From positions 4,740,959 through 4,804,958 of the forward strand of contig CM067512.1 in the NCBI GenBank assembly GCA_034509495.1: a stretch of DNA of 64,000 bases, read 5' to 3'. The position numbers and the translations under genes were made by a program. Numbering within the stretch: position 1 is the first letter of the stretch; every line of letters begins with the position of its first letter. The DNA comes from Acestrorhynchus altus. Lineage: Eukaryota > Chordata > Actinopteri > Characiformes > Acestrorhynchidae. The notes under the pieces were generated by a model. That model had not been told where the DNA came from. It searched no databases and saw only the letters and a program-made list of their open reading frames with translations. Shown one piece after another: positions 24,890-32,870 of this stretch.

Positions 24890-26838
24890 ACACACACACA
24901 CACACACAAACATACACACACAAACACACTGAAAACTGTTGAGTGTGAGCCAGTGGCTCTGTGCCAAACCACATTATCATACATATATATCTATGTGTGT
25001 GTGTGTCTGTGTGTGTGTTCAGAGGTAGGGAGTGTGTGTGTGGCCATATGTGTGTGTGTCACTGGACACTTTGTCGTCCCAGAGCAAAAAGACACATAGC
25101 AGTGGAGCAGTGCCCACGGCGCCGTGAGAGGAACATGCTGGTTACATATGGCGTGGCCGTTTGGCTTTGTCTGTGCAGTTATGTACGCTGCCTGAGCACT
25201 GGCCTACGTGAGCTCAATCTGTGAAGACAGTCACGTGACTACTGGTAGAGGGCAGCAAGGGTTTCCAGAACCCACCCTGTTACAAGCAGTGCCCCTAATG
25301 TAGGCATCGTAGTGGGATAAAGGAAAGAGCTGCCTTTCCCGAGGGATTAGATATAGAGTCACAAAATCACAATGTCCAAATGTTTGTGGACATAAGCTAC
25401 AATGAATTGATGACACAGATGTGCAAATGCACACACACCGTATCAATCCCTGTGAGAAGTGCTGCCAATAGAATAACTCTTGGAGCAAATAAACATGAAT
25501 CTGCTGGCACCATACCATACATTATGTCAGGTTTGGTGAGGGTGGAAAGAGAATGTGGGTAGTGAGCGCTAGTAGTCAAACATCCTGACCTTAATAGTTT
25601 TGTAAAAAATCTGACTACTCAATTCATGTCTCAACAGTCAGCAGGGTTGACCTCCTCTAAGCAGCTGCCGAGCACTGTGAACAATAAAATGCACGAATGC
25701 AGGAGAATCTATTTTTATCTTGTTTTAGGGTAGTATATTTGAACTGATACTGAACTGACACTGAGACCATGTATTAGATCATTTTGCTCCCTCCCCTCTC
25801 AGGACCACTTCTGTTTTAATATAAAATAGAAATCCTGAAATATGTTTAATATAATTAAGACAGATGGCAAGTTGAGCATACCAAAACAAAAAACTGTAAG
25901 AAAACGCTCATAGGCCTCTGGGTGGGGATGCACTGTTCACTGTGCAGCAATGCCCATTCTAAAATATGACCTTCATGAAAGAGGAGTCACCAGATGTTTT
26001 CATCACGTTTTCATCACAAAATGCATGGAGTGTTTCTGATCACTTTGAGGAAACAAGTAAAACCATATCATAACGCTTTGCATTTTTCGTTTTGCTCTAC
26101 TTGTCTGAGAGAGCTAGCTAGATCAGAAGTCCTGCCCTTCCTGCAGACTTTAGGTTCAACCCTAATCCACCCACACAGTCCCACTGTTCAATGCCTTCAG
26201 AAAATCTTGATTGGTTAGTGCCTTTAAGTTGAAACCTTCAGAGTGGCTCTCCAGGAGCAGCATTGGTGACCCCTGCCTAGATGATGGGAACATTGCAGTG
26301 ATCTGATGATAGATCACAAGCCAGCTACTCAAACTCCTCTCATCCCAAAACTATTGGCTGGGTCTCCGTCACCTGGAGAATGCAGTTCCATTGCTCTACA
26401 ATTCAAAATGCAGTTCAAGCTCTGCAAAAGTGCTGGGAGCTTATGCCCCTCCAGCTTTGTGCCTAACCAAACACGTGACACATGTGTCACAAAATTCCTC
26501 AATTAGAGAAGCCAGTTTCATTCCATGGTGTGAACAGGATTTCCACCTGGCTAGTGCTGGTACAGTACAGATTTTGAACCCCACCCCTGCCATGCCTTTC
26601 TGGTTCTGATTCATTCTCAAGACTTAGTTTGTATGACTCCACTGGGCCTCAGGCAGAGGAGCTGTGAATAAACCAGTGGTGTAGGGCAGCAGGTAGACAG
26701 AGCGGGTTGGAGACACAAGTGCTGTGCGTGGCTATAGCCAAAGGCTAAAGCAAATGAGATAATTACACAGAACACGCTTCCCATTTGATAGCAATTAGGC
26801 TCTCAGTCAGACCACCAGCGGAACTGTGGGATGCAGTG

Positions 26839-26934
<96 letters not shown>

Positions 26935-28074
26935 TATGGCTGGTTTCACACCCAGAGCGGAGGAGTGACCAGTTTACGTTCTAAAACAGATGGTGAATTC
27001 AGGCTGGGTGTGGCGTGTCTCTCTCTCTCTCTCTTTTTTTTTAATGGTAACATCTCTGCTAATTACTTAATTAGCTATGCAAATTGACAAATCAGCATGT
27101 GGATATTGTTATTTAGTCCAAAAGCCCACCTTAATGAATGACTACATGAGTAAGGAGTGGAGAGGAGGGTGGGAGCACAGTGGCGGTGGGGTTTGTGTGT
27201 GGGCTTCTGAAGACATTGCAGAGACAATGCTGGGCTGAAAGCTTTCTGAGATGGGGGGAGAGAGAGAGAGAGAGAGAAGGGCCCCAGATATTATTTATAG
27301 CGTTTCAAACGTATTTGCAATGAAATAACGTATCATTGCTGTCGAACAAAAAATGGCAATAGCCAAAACAACTTTACTTTCAGTAAAATATTTTAATTGT
27401 TTTAAGAATCTTTTATTAGTCTGTTTTTCATGAGATTATTTTTTTGCCAAAACAGCAAACATGAAGATATAGGTTTTAGTTTTAAATTGAATTAAAAGCA
27501 CCACACTGTCCTTTACACTGTGTCAATTTCATGAACAATAGACATTGTTTTGCCTTTCTTACCAGCATATGAGCAGTTCTCTCCGAGTTCTTCTAGACTT
27601 TTGGCTCTGATCTCGACTTTCACAGTTCCCCTGAAGTCTGTTTCCTTCTAAAAGTGTGTCCACATTTGGAGGGTAGCTTTTAAAATCATTTTCTTTCAAA
27701 ACAAGTGACACATAAAATGTATTTTATCTGCTATGATATTTATTAAGATATTTCCCTAATCATATACATTGTAATTCTGAATATAAAGTCCACATAGAAA
27801 ATCAGTAGTGATATTTTTATGTATCACATTCATCAGATACTAAGTGTCTAAAAAAAAAAATACAATATCTTGAAAAGGTTTTTTGTTGAGTGTGTGGCTT
27901 TAGTGGCATTTTCTGTTAAATATATTTTGTCAGCTTTTTATACTGAATGAATAACCTGTACCTGATGGTGTTTTGATTGAAATAAGACCTTTAAATGGAG
28001 ACTCTATGACTTTAATTCAATTGCAAGTATAAGGTACACTTTAGGTACAGAGGAAAAGAGATAAAAGCATATCT

Positions 28075-28135
<61 letters not shown>

Positions 28136-28248
28136 AGTGGGAGTGAGAGAAGCGAGGACTCAGACAGCATTCCTTTGCTATAGTGCATGGACGCATGGGC
28201 GGCGACCGTGTGCTCGGTTAACTGATCAGTCGAGTCCCACGACGCAAC

Positions 28249-28282
<34 letters not shown>

Positions 28283-29536
28283 CAGAGAGAGAGGCAAAGA
28301 GAAATAGCACTGTGGTGCAGATATTATTTACTTTTAGAACACTATCTGGCATATCTCTTTAGAACCTTTAGACCACTGATAGAAACAAAGATTTTAGTTA
28401 ATCGTGGTGAGGAAGGCAATGGCTTTGCCTTTAGTCTTAAAGTGTAGTTGAATGTTTTGAAACAATATGAATAATAATTGTGAATAATTATTAATCATTA
28501 TCACAAAAAAAACAGGGTTTCTAAAAGCTCCAAATGTCTACAATTGTTGGCACAAAGAGATGGAAATAACTAAAAGCTGGTACAGATGTATGTAAACCTT
28601 TGGACACCCTTGAGCACAGTTCAGAAGAACTGTGGATGTCAAAATGAAGTTAAGAAGCCTGAGAAATCTCTCAGAGAAGATTGCTCATTTGCTGAAAAGA
28701 AAGGCAATCACTGTCCCCACATGCCTGCCAAGAACCTGCAAGAAGGTTTAGCTGAGTCAAGAGAGGCGGTGCACTATTCTATTGTGCAGTGTTGTTAGCC
28801 ATTCATAACTTGAATTCCAAAACATTATTCTATTTCTGTGCATCAGGACAGCAGGTGCTTTTGAATTAAAAAAAACATAAACACATTTACCTTACACATG
28901 GATGCCCTATAGCTGTCTACTTCCCACTTTGGTTATTAAGATGTAAAGACTATTTTAGAGGGACAATTTCTGAGTTTTACACATTTAAATTGCAACTGTT
29001 GATCTTGGTGCTGATCACTGTGCCACCACACACAAATCCTTTGGTCATCTCGACCAAAATAAAAGGTCATTGAAGCTGACCCTGTATATGATTGATTATA
29101 ATATATGTAATGATTTCTTTTTGAGGATTTACTTATTTTGTTTAAGACCTAAAACCTTAGTGACTCAGTCCATTCACCGCCACCGTAAAACAGTCATATT
29201 TTACATCAAATCATCAAATACTGTAGTTTCAGTGTAACTGTGAGGTTATCAGCATTATAACATAGTGTAGCTCTAACTGTGTGCATCTCTGGCTGTGATT
29301 GGCAGGATGTGATGGTGGTGGGTGAGCCCACCCTGATGGGTGGGGAGTTTGGTGACGAGGACGAGCGTCTGATTACACGGCTGGAGAACACACAGTACGA
29401 TGCCACTAATGGCCTCGATGACGATGATGACTTCACCAGCTCGCCGGCACTTGGCAACAACAGCCCGTGGGCCAGCAAGCCACCCACAGGCCAGGACAGC
29501 AAACCTGAGAGTGCGGCCTCCCAGCCCTCCCAGTAA
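1557..29536 (+). CDS. ldb2: LIM domain-binding protein 2 (CLIM1), 3' six coding exons; 5' partial
   Basis: LDB2 is a nuclear cofactor without DNA-binding activity. It dimerises through its N-terminal half and recruits LIM-homeodomain and LMO proteins through a short C-terminal LIM-interaction domain. Visible exons: 1557-1729, 6705-6827, 12170-12253, 15684-15807, 20056-20195, 29306-29536. All have GT-AG borders and join in one frame to ~290 residues, so about 80 N-terminal residues of a ~373-residue family protein are missing. Landmarks are GRTLIPRYFSTVFEGG (dimerisation domain), the basic nuclear-localisation run KRRKRK, and the LIM-interaction segment containing DERLITRLENTQ. The paralog ldb1 is very similar. 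I choose ldb2 because tapt1 and prom1 follow, as on human 4p15, and because of the TTTKRRKRKNS linker. Which teleost duplicate (a or b) it is cannot be told from this window. Confidence 0.95.
2313..2508. repeat. (GT)n microsatellite pair
   Basis: There are two GT runs, 2313-2386 and 2474-2508, separated by about 87 nt of non-repetitive sequence. Just upstream (about 2220-2300) is a degenerate tgaatgaa-type short tandem repeat. Confidence 0.95.
2890..3135 (+). repeat. interspersed element 'A', partial copy
   Basis: Shares with the copies near 11.5 kb and 32.7 kb the order: acttttgggatga, a gactgaaagca-type block, tctggacagtagagacagttactcca, and a terminal phrase like caataattttgtccatatat. It has no coding capacity and looks like a non-autonomous DNA element. 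Confidence 0.6.
4183..4637 (-). repeat. interspersed element 'A', near-complete copy, inverted
   Basis: Reading the reverse strand gives the same block order as the copy at 11330-11790: tgcattcaggtac-like start, gtgcaaatgcacacacagctt, a GCACCA block, gagtataaagccccc, a tccatccagtac-like block, and a terminal tatatggattgtaaaagtatttgg-type end. Confidence 0.6.
4719..4901. repeat. (AG)n microsatellites
   Basis: Purine dinucleotide tracts at about 4719-4774 and 4871-4901, with degenerate GA-rich sequence between and before them. Confidence 0.95.
4905..5060. promoter_or_regulatory. candidate conserved noncoding element
   Basis: A unique, balanced-composition block in an otherwise repeat-rich intron. 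It contains ttgattagag, gccaactaatcagctg and similar homeodomain/E-box-like words. The call rests only on its contrast with the surroundings; conservation could not be tested. Confidence 0.25.
5545..5885 (-). mobile_element. Tc1-like transposase relic, C-terminal part
   Basis: On the reverse strand a decayed reading frame shows the Tc1 DDE-domain signatures QDDDAPTH and SPDLNLIENL, then EARN, NDLRTTLPEE and a C-terminal CQAVFDAQRQITSY. In-frame stops interrupt it. Only the 3' half is visible, so it is inactive. Confidence 0.8.
5990..6600 (+). mobile_element. Tc1-like transposon relic, 5' end and DNA-binding domain
   Basis: The reading frame from 6326 encodes a helix-turn-helix transposase N-terminus: SEKLWKKYQQ, SISRDLDVALSMVHNIIKKF, HGTVTNLPGHGWKRK. 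This matches the paired-like domain of Tc1 transposases. Upstream (about 6000-6320) is probable element 5' sequence. The frame loses similarity after about 6600 and no DDE domain follows. Its end lies only ~100 nt before the ldb2 exon at 6705. Confidence 0.75.
6705..6827 (+). CDS. ldb2: ldb2 coding exon (VCTEGRLILEF...AMH)
   Basis: This 123-nt exon (41 codons, phase 0 at both ends) encodes VCTEGRLILEF through RSVLAMH in the self-association domain. Acceptor is cctggcag, donor cac/gtgagt. The polypyrimidine tract is poor, and a Tc1-like relic ends about 100 nt upstream. Confidence 0.96.
7548..8050. repeat. diverged tandem-like duplication
   Basis: About 7548-7745 and 7885-8050 share phrases in the same order: acaactactggcttgttaa / acagctgctggctcgttaa, gaattccatggagaacatag (identical, 7678 and 7970), cctgccttc, ggcaaatgatgcct and cttgag(a/g)cag. 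A shorter related fragment lies near 11830-11870, so this is an interspersed family that landed or duplicated twice here. Confidence 0.65.
9440..9990 (+). mobile_element. Tc1-like transposase relic, DDE region
   Basis: Frameshifted + strand fragments carry catalytic-domain language: GVMIWGAI, a FHDQG...TQSKG segment, SWPA, and a C-terminal VPKDAIQNILPNH followed by RGAQEG. Stops and frame changes mean it is non-functional. It is followed directly by the inverted-repeat element at ~10000. Confidence 0.7.
10000..10350. mobile_element. non-autonomous element with 38-bp perfect internal inverted repeat
   Basis: Arms at 10058-10095 and 10227-10264 are perfect reverse complements over 38 nt and flank a 131-nt spacer. 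The right end (about 10300-10350) reads aaggtggtcataatgttatgg, a 3' end typical of fish Tc1-derived elements. A third, single arm lies at 57791-57828 with one mismatch. There is no coding capacity. Confidence 0.75.
11330..11790 (+). repeat. interspersed element 'A', near-complete copy
   Basis: Block order matches the other copies: ctaaatgtttgtggacac, gtgcaaatgcacacacagctt, cagataaacatgaacc, ggcaccac, gagggatataaagcccc, tccatccaatacttttg, ccaacatcctgacctcac, ctggacagtagagacagtta and a terminal gttttta block. No ORF belongs to it. Confidence 0.65.
12095..12142. repeat. (TG)24 microsatellite upstream of ldb2 exon
   Basis: An uninterrupted TG run whose 3' end is 27 nt before the exon at 12170. 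It is complementary in the transcript to the AC run downstream of the same exon. Confidence 0.98.
12170..12253 (+). CDS. ldb2: ldb2 coding exon (AQDPQVLEQLSKNITRMG...)
   Basis: This 84-nt, 28-codon exon (phase 0 at both ends) encodes AQDPQVLEQL through TNFTLNYLR. Acceptor is gctgtcag, donor agg/gtaagt. Because it is in frame, skipping would delete 28 residues of the conserved region without a frameshift. It lies between complementary TG and AC repeats. Confidence 0.97.
12272..12352. repeat. (AC)n microsatellite downstream of ldb2 exon
   Basis: An imperfect AC-rich start (12272-12287) leads to a pure run of about 29 units (12288-12345). It begins 18-34 nt after the donor at 12254 and is complementary to the TG run upstream of the exon. 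Confidence 0.97.
13420..13920. promoter_or_regulatory. candidate enhancer / conserved noncoding block
   Basis: This unique, moderately GC-rich stretch sits in an AT-rich intron. It contains a perfect 12-bp inverted repeat (13436-13447 and 13453-13464, 5-nt loop), homeodomain-type words (aaattaattgg, cattaatgag) and two tttgcatat octamer-like sites (about 13861 and 13896). The ORFs crossing it show no family resemblance and no exon-like borders. Confidence 0.4.
14745..15055. promoter_or_regulatory. candidate conserved noncoding element
   Basis: Unique GC-rich sequence just upstream of the GT/GA tract, with no repeat similarity to other parts of the window. Overlapping ORFs in two frames have no recognisable domain. 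The regulatory role is only suspected from composition. Confidence 0.2.
15060..15138. repeat. compound (TG)n(AG)n microsatellite
   Basis: About 30 TG units, then about nine AG units. It lies about 545 nt before the exon at 15684 and could pair with the AC tract at the other end of the same intron. Confidence 0.98.
15684..15807 (+). CDS. ldb2: ldb2 coding exon (LCVILEPMQELMSRHKTYSL...)
   Basis: This 124-nt exon encodes LCVILEPMQELMSRHKTY through CLFQKWQRMVAPP plus the first base of the next codon. Acceptor is atcctgtag, donor cag/gtaaac. It is the most conserved part of the LDB core. At the junction with the next exon the split codon reads GAG (Glu), giving APPEPTR where mammalian LDB proteins have APPAEPTR. 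Confidence 0.97.
16225..16340 (-). mobile_element. tRNA-derived SINE head
   Basis: The reverse strand reads gtggccctacagtctaactg (A-box-like) followed by gttcaaattcc (B box, 16270-16280). This is the spacing of an RNA polymerase III promoter in a tRNA-derived SINE. No clear tail is visible. A second weak, forward A-box-like phrase follows at about 16395. Confidence 0.5.
16850..17135. promoter_or_regulatory. candidate conserved noncoding element
   Basis: Unique sequence of balanced composition between AT-rich deserts. It has no ORF of note and no similarity to the repeats seen elsewhere in the window. Proposed only by contrast. Confidence 0.25.
18810..19320 (+). mobile_element. Tc1-like transposase relic
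   Basis: The + strand preserves TDELTVELFGHIK, AVKHGGGSVMVCGCFAA, PGDLSIIE and related phrases, the classic Tc1 catalytic-core wording. Upstream (about 18880-19030) is a decayed helix-turn-helix region (KDLKKISEQLEISCSTVWNI-like, with gaps). The middle portion is deleted and stops are present, so it is inactive. Confidence 0.8.
20015..20053. repeat. (TG)n microsatellite forming the ldb2 acceptor region
   Basis: Sixteen TG units followed by cgtgtgt run directly into the acceptor AG at 20054-20055. There is no separate C/T-rich tract, so the TG repeat itself occupies the polypyrimidine position. Confidence 0.97.
20056..20195 (+). CDS. ldb2: ldb2 coding exon (nuclear localisation signal region)
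   Basis: This 140-nt exon completes a Glu codon, then encodes PTRQTTTKRRKRKN, a Ser/Asn-rich linker and SFSLTSQVP. The KRRKRK run is the family's nuclear-localisation signal. Donor is cct/gtaagc. An alternative donor cag/gtacct six bases upstream would drop Val-Pro in frame. Skipping the exon would shift the frame. It lies between TG and AC repeats. Confidence 0.94.
20219..20244. repeat. (AC)13 microsatellite downstream of ldb2 exon
   Basis: An AC run starting 24 nt after the donor at 20196. It is complementary to the TG run at 20015-20046 on the other side of the same exon. Confidence 0.97.
20330..20610 (+). mobile_element. Tc1-like element, internally deleted derivative
   Basis: Reads like the 5' part of a known fish Tc1-like element (gagcaggaaacatggcaaag, ctttgaccag, tagacgactcagtcagaaca, attaatgctcatggaag). 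It then jumps to ggacttaaaggatct, which belongs near the 3' end of such elements. The middle is missing. An inverted relative lies at about 38430-38760. Confidence 0.6.
21060..21450 (-). mobile_element. Tc1-like transposase relic (GAISYN family)
   Basis: The reverse strand encodes WGAISYNARSSLVFITGTLT, YVNEVLQPVAIPF and, after a gap and frameshift, SAELSENIQTAWDGSSQD and IRNLYNSVQRHL. Other copies of the family lie near 34500, 59050-59530 and 63395-63722. The middle portion and the catalytic acidic residues are not intact. Confidence 0.8.
21535..21680. repeat. interspersed repeat 'H'
   Basis: Shares atggaccaatagaaatg(c/t)t and the flanking ttctttacatt and gttttgagat/gttttggagat-type blocks, in the same order, with about 54580-54740. 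Non-coding; family name unknown. Confidence 0.55.
22110..22275. promoter_or_regulatory. candidate conserved noncoding element
   Basis: A unique block rich in caat/atgcaaat-type words (including gatgcaaatgg at about 22249), placed just before the minisatellite. Regulatory role unproven. Confidence 0.25.
22370..24060. repeat. minisatellite, ~55-bp unit, about 31 copies
   Basis: Tandem array whose unit alternates two related halves, gtgtgttgatagttattgat and gtgtgttgatgggtatcgat. Each is about 27 bp, giving a 55-bp repeat. Units differ by small indels and by cgat/tgat/agat and tatagt/tacagt variants. From about 23606 variants alternate so that the true period becomes 108-113 bp. The array has no open reading frame of significance. 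Confidence 0.97.
24070..24530. promoter_or_regulatory. candidate conserved noncoding block
   Basis: Unique sequence directly after the minisatellite, more GC-rich than its flanks, with no recognised repeat. Two overlapping ORFs show no family resemblance. Candidate regulatory DNA by exclusion only. Confidence 0.25.
24840..25020. repeat. (AC)n followed by (GT)n microsatellites
   Basis: The AC run is at about 24840-24928 with a few T interruptions, then an imperfect GT run at about 24994-25018. They are in opposite sense and could fold back on each other. Confidence 0.95.
25372..25612 (+). repeat. interspersed element 'A', partial copy
   Basis: Shares ccaaatgtttgtggacata, gatgtgcaaatgcacacaca, agtgctgccaatagaa, caaataaacatgaatc, ggcacca and caaacatcctgacctta with the other 'A' copies, in the same order. 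Confidence 0.65.
26640..27240. promoter_or_regulatory. candidate enhancer interrupted by a microsatellite
   Basis: Unique blocks flank a GT46 tract (26840-26932). The left block has gataattacaca and gcaattagg. The right block has a palindromic pair gctaatta-ct-taattagc (27058-27075) directly followed by a perfect octamer atgcaaat (27077-27084). TAATTA is the core for LIM-homeodomain and related factors. Candidate only. Confidence 0.4.
26840..26932. repeat. (GT)46 microsatellite
   Basis: An uninterrupted GT run of about 93 nt. Confidence 0.98.
28079..28282. repeat. (GT)n and (GA)n microsatellites
   Basis: GT run 28079-28132 and GA run at about 28252-28282, separated by about 120 nt of unique sequence. 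Confidence 0.96.
28530..28800 (+). mobile_element. possible Tc1-like fragment
   Basis: Phrases such as tgtaaacctttggacac, gaatgaag-like and aagaaaggcaatcactgtcc resemble the start and core of another fish DNA transposon. No protein signature survives. The identification is tentative. Confidence 0.35.
29306..29536 (+). CDS. ldb2: ldb2 terminal coding exon (LIM-interaction domain)
   Basis: 231 nt including the TAA stop (29534-29536). It encodes DVMVVGEPTLMGGEF, the LIM-interaction domain with DERLITRLENTQYD, an Asp-rich run (LDDDDDF), SPALGNNSPW and a C-terminal tail ending QPSQ. Acceptor is gattggcag. This segment binds LIM domains of LIM-homeodomain and LMO proteins. Confidence 0.97.
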   Translation, partial: DVMVVGEPTLMGGEFGDEDERLITRLENTQYDATNGLDDDDDFTSSPALGNNSPWASKPPTGQDSKPESAASQPSQ

Positions 29537-30090
29537 AGAGACACTGCATGCAGTGACACTGCTGCACCACCAGGGTGCTGCTATATCTCTCTCTTTCTTT
29601 CTCTCATTTCTTTTATTTTTAACCCTTGCCCACCGAGAAGGTGCCACTACCTGTGCTGGTTCTATGAAATCAGAGCAACCAATTCATATATGGCAAGAAC
29701 CAATTGCCATTTCCACAGGTTTGAGAGCCATGCAATAACTGGATTGTGGGTGTTTCTAAATGCTGCATACTAACAATGTTTGCAAATAATGAAAGGTTGC
29801 GTCCCAATTGTATACTACACACCTGTAAGGTATATTCCGTGTAGTGGTCGTAATAGTGCAGGTTTGGCAGGTTGGTACACATAATATTAACACACTAACC
29901 TGTTTCAAACATAAACATCTGTACAGTGCACCACTCTTTCCCAGACATGAGCAGTCCCATTGATTTTGTTATTCTTTCTTATCTTTTCTTTCTTATTCTA
30001 CTGTTTTATATCAGGCTTGGTCTTTTTTTTTTCTTCACAGTTATTTTTCATATTTTTGGTTTATGTTTTCTATAATAAAAGTCTCTGTGC
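29537..30090 (+). other. ldb2: ldb2 proximal 3' UTR
   Basis: Sequence between the stop codon and the first good poly(A) signal. It is AT-rich with no obvious mobile element until about 30110, where an interspersed repeat begins. Confidence 0.6.
30074..30079 (+). terminator. ldb2: candidate poly(A) signal of ldb2 (proximal)
   Basis: An AATAAA hexamer about 540 nt after the stop, followed by a GT-rich stretch (gtctctgtgcaatctgttgg). Other AATAAA sites with UTR-like surroundings lie at 32219-32224 and 34145-34150, so the true or major end is uncertain. Confidence 0.5.
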
Positions 30091-30109
30091 AATCTGTTGG
30101 GCAGGTTAA

Positions 30110-30245
30110 AAACTTGTTAGGTCTTGTATGCAGGAGAATAATATGGGTGGTCTGAGGGGGGGCCAACAGTGGCAAATAATCAGCAGTGTGCCAACATTAT
30201 CATGCCAGCGGATCGATCTGGGTCTGGGAATTCTGTTTTTCTTTG
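30110..30245. repeat. interspersed repeat 'I'
   Basis: Shares ttgttaggtcttgta/tagttagatcttgta, caggaga, ggtggtc, agtggcaa, cagc(a/g)g and the tcaggccagc-gaccgat-type block with about 60050-60200. A third, shorter relative is at 33265-33360. Confidence 0.55.
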
Positions 30246-30929
30246 CATTGAAACTGGTTCTATTTGCACACCTGGAACTCAACTTTGAACATTTGATCTA
30301 AACCACATAGTACATACTTAAAAACGAGGACCTATTTCTAATTAGTATGCAATCGGGGCGCATCCTAACTTTCCGTTAACAGTGTTAGCAAAGTTTCCAT
30401 TTTGTACTTCCTTGGGTTTCTTCCACCCAACACCAACATCCTGGTTATAGACACAACTTCCAGAACTTTGTCCCACCTTCTGGTAATCCAGGCATGATTG
30501 GTTAAGTCCACTGTCACCTTCTAATGTGGATCTGATGTGTTCAGGCCTTCAGTCCAGCTGTATCTAGATACAGAGGAAATTGCTTTGAACAGTTTTCCAA
30601 AACTTGTTTCCAAATTAAACTAAACCATTTGTACAGTTTAAATACAAATAATAGAAATATGAATAAAAATGAACTAAAACTATACTGATGAGTGCTGTCA
30701 AAGTTGCAGTAATAAAGCATTAATACAAACTGATTTTAACACAGTTGAAACAAATGAATAGAGGTTTTTTTGACCATATGAACCCAGAGTTCTGGCAGAA
30801 GATGCACTCTACTCCAGCCTGCAAGCAAATCAGATTGTATTAGAAGTTGCTGTTTGGTCTCTGAATTGGTCACTGATGCCGAAAGGCCTCTGAAAAGGGA
30901 ATGGGAAATCACTCAGCTTTCTCTGAAGC

Positions 30930-31175
30930 CCTACGCTCTTTAACATAAAGGTGCTACAAAGGATTCTTTGAGTGATGCCATCTAAGAACCACTTCACGTT
31001 CTTTAAAAATCTTTGTGTGTGAAGACCCTTTAAATTGGTCAAATAAAATCTGCACGTCAAGTGAAGCTTCTTTAAACCTCTTAAAAAGTTCTCACTCAGT
31101 AACCTCTTTTACAGAAGCTCTTTAGGAAACCAAAAGTAGAACCCTTTTACCACCTTTTTTAAGAGTGAAGAAGCT
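30930..31175. mobile_element. small non-autonomous element rich in TTCTTTAAAGAACC words
   Basis: Contains aaaggtgctacaaaggattcttt, gatgccatctaagaacca, gttctttaaa and a terminal ccttttttaagagtgaag. These are the hallmarks of a common fish MITE built from repeated gaacc/ggttc phrases with inverted ends (ctctttaa... and ...ttaagagtg). Shorter pieces lie at about 32440-32540 and 33705-33792. Confidence 0.6.
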
Positions 31176-31639
31176 CCTGAGACTATCCTCAGAGAATCGT
31201 ATTTCATCTACTGATCCTTTAGTTCACCTTTGTTCTAAATCAGAGTTTTGGTGCTGGAATAGTACCAGTACCTGGCCATCCGTTTTTAATGGTGGAAAGG
31301 CATCAAACTATCAGGATATTTCAAGGAATGGCACCTTATCGGTAGAGAAAGGGGCTTTTTTCTTTCTTACCTCACTTTCTACCCAAATGATGTAATTCCT
31401 CAGTCGTGGTTTCAATGATATGTCAGTTTTCATCAGAGACTTCACTCTAAGCTTTGGGCTACAAAGAGAAGCCAAACAGACTTTATCAGAAGTAATGGAT
31501 ACTCCAAAAAGAAAACTCCAGAAAAGCTTTGAATGCCATGAAACAGAAGGACCTGCATCCATTTGTGAGATGTTCAGATGTTTCGGGGGACTGAAACAGC
31601 CCAATGTTCAGCATCTCAAACACAAACGGTCACCAAGGT

Positions 31640-32240
31640 AGCAATACATCTCCATAGCGACTGCGGTTCCCAGCAGTGCTGGGCGACGGCCAATCATGGA
31701 CAAGATGGTTGCTGCTGGTCATCATCTCATTGGAGAGCCACTGGACCCCAAAAGGCAGCCACTGAGACCAAACACTTCACAATTACATGGTTTTAGGTTC
31801 TCAGCTTTATTATCATTATTTTTCTTTCCATTCCTCTTTGAGTCCTGGAGGAGATATACTGCAATTGTGTAAAATTTACAGTTGTAATTTTACCAAAAAA
31901 AGAAAAAAACAGTTATTTTGTTTTCTGGGTCTAACTGTGTTATTTTTAAGAACGTTGTGAATATTCTGTGATCTCCTTGTACTGTACCAATGAGGTCGGG
32001 GGTCGTTCTCCGATCGAAGGCACATATTGACAAGCATATTCGTCCAAATCTTACCTCTTTATCCCTTTAACGACCTACTCCCAGACCGGACTGTAACACG
32101 TTCCTGCATGATGTTTTGAGAACCTGTAAAGCATTTCTGTTTATTTCCCAGGTTGGAGGCCATGCTGGCTTTGGGTTCATCAGTTTGGGAAAACTGTTAT
32201 AAGGGTTGTGGCTGTGTAAATAAAGACGCCTTCCGCTCTG
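31640..32240 (+). other. ldb2: possible distal ldb2 3' UTR with poly(A) signal
   Basis: Repeat-free sequence ending in AATAAA at 32219-32224. It has long T/A tracts and the look of a 3' UTR rather than a transposon. It could be the distal end of the ldb2 transcript or a conserved intergenic element; no ORF supports a separate gene. Confidence 0.35.
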
Positions 32241-32544
32241 TTGGATCACACTGAAGGCCGCCAACCCTGACCCGTGATGGCAGCTGCTTTGTTTGACTTT
32301 AAGTTGGTGTTTTTAGAGGGATCTTTTGTTTCTGTGTGATGGGCAGCACTCTCACCAGTGGGCACTTAAATGAGGGGAGTATTTGAATTATTCATTGAAA
32401 GGTTTCAGTCTTGGGCCAGTTATCAATTTGAGGTCAGATACTCTTAAATAAAGGTGCATCAAATGGTTCTTTGCCCCTTTTGACCAACTTGGAATCGTTT
32501 CTGTTCCAGCTTGTGCATATAATTTGGAACCGTTTTCACCAATC

Positions 32545-32870
32545 TTCCAAATATTTGTGGAAACCCTTAGTAATGAATGCATTCTAACAGATAAACATGA
32601 ACCTAATGCCAAGTGAGGGTGAGAGCCAGAATTGATCTATGGAACAGTTGAACTGTGTTCTCTGGAATGATGATGCTCCATACAAAACTTTTGGGATGAG
32701 TTGGGAAGTTTGGGATGAGGTCGGGTGGTTATCATCCAACATTCTGAACTCACTAACGCTCTTGTCACTGAAAGCAATCAAATCCTCATTCATGTTAGAA
32801 AGTCTAGTAGAAAGTGTTCTCTGGACTCCAACAAAACAGGATCCCAATACTTCTATATGGCACGGTTTTG
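32545..32870 (+). repeat. interspersed element 'A', partial copy
   Basis: Contains agataaacatgaacc, tggaatgatgatgctccat, acttttgggatgagttggga, tcatccaacattctgaactc and cactgaaagcaatcaaatcctca, matching other 'A' copies. Confidence 0.6.

Larger units (their letters stand above)
20196..29305 (+). other. ldb2: ldb2 intron (largest in window)
   Basis: Contains in order: an AC tract, a Tc1-like deletion derivative (20330-20610), an inverted Tc1-like relic (21060-21450), an interspersed repeat (21535-21680), a unique block (22110-22275), a 1.7 kb minisatellite, a unique block (24070-24530), AC/GT tracts, an element 'A' copy, another unique block split by GT46 (26640-27240), a GT tract, a GA tract and a weak Tc1-like fragment (28530-28800). 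No further exon is visible. Confidence 0.85.

Noticed and set aside
29206..29647. Reverse-strand frames of 117 and 124 codons
   Set aside because: They are antisense shadows of the GC-rich final ldb2 exon.
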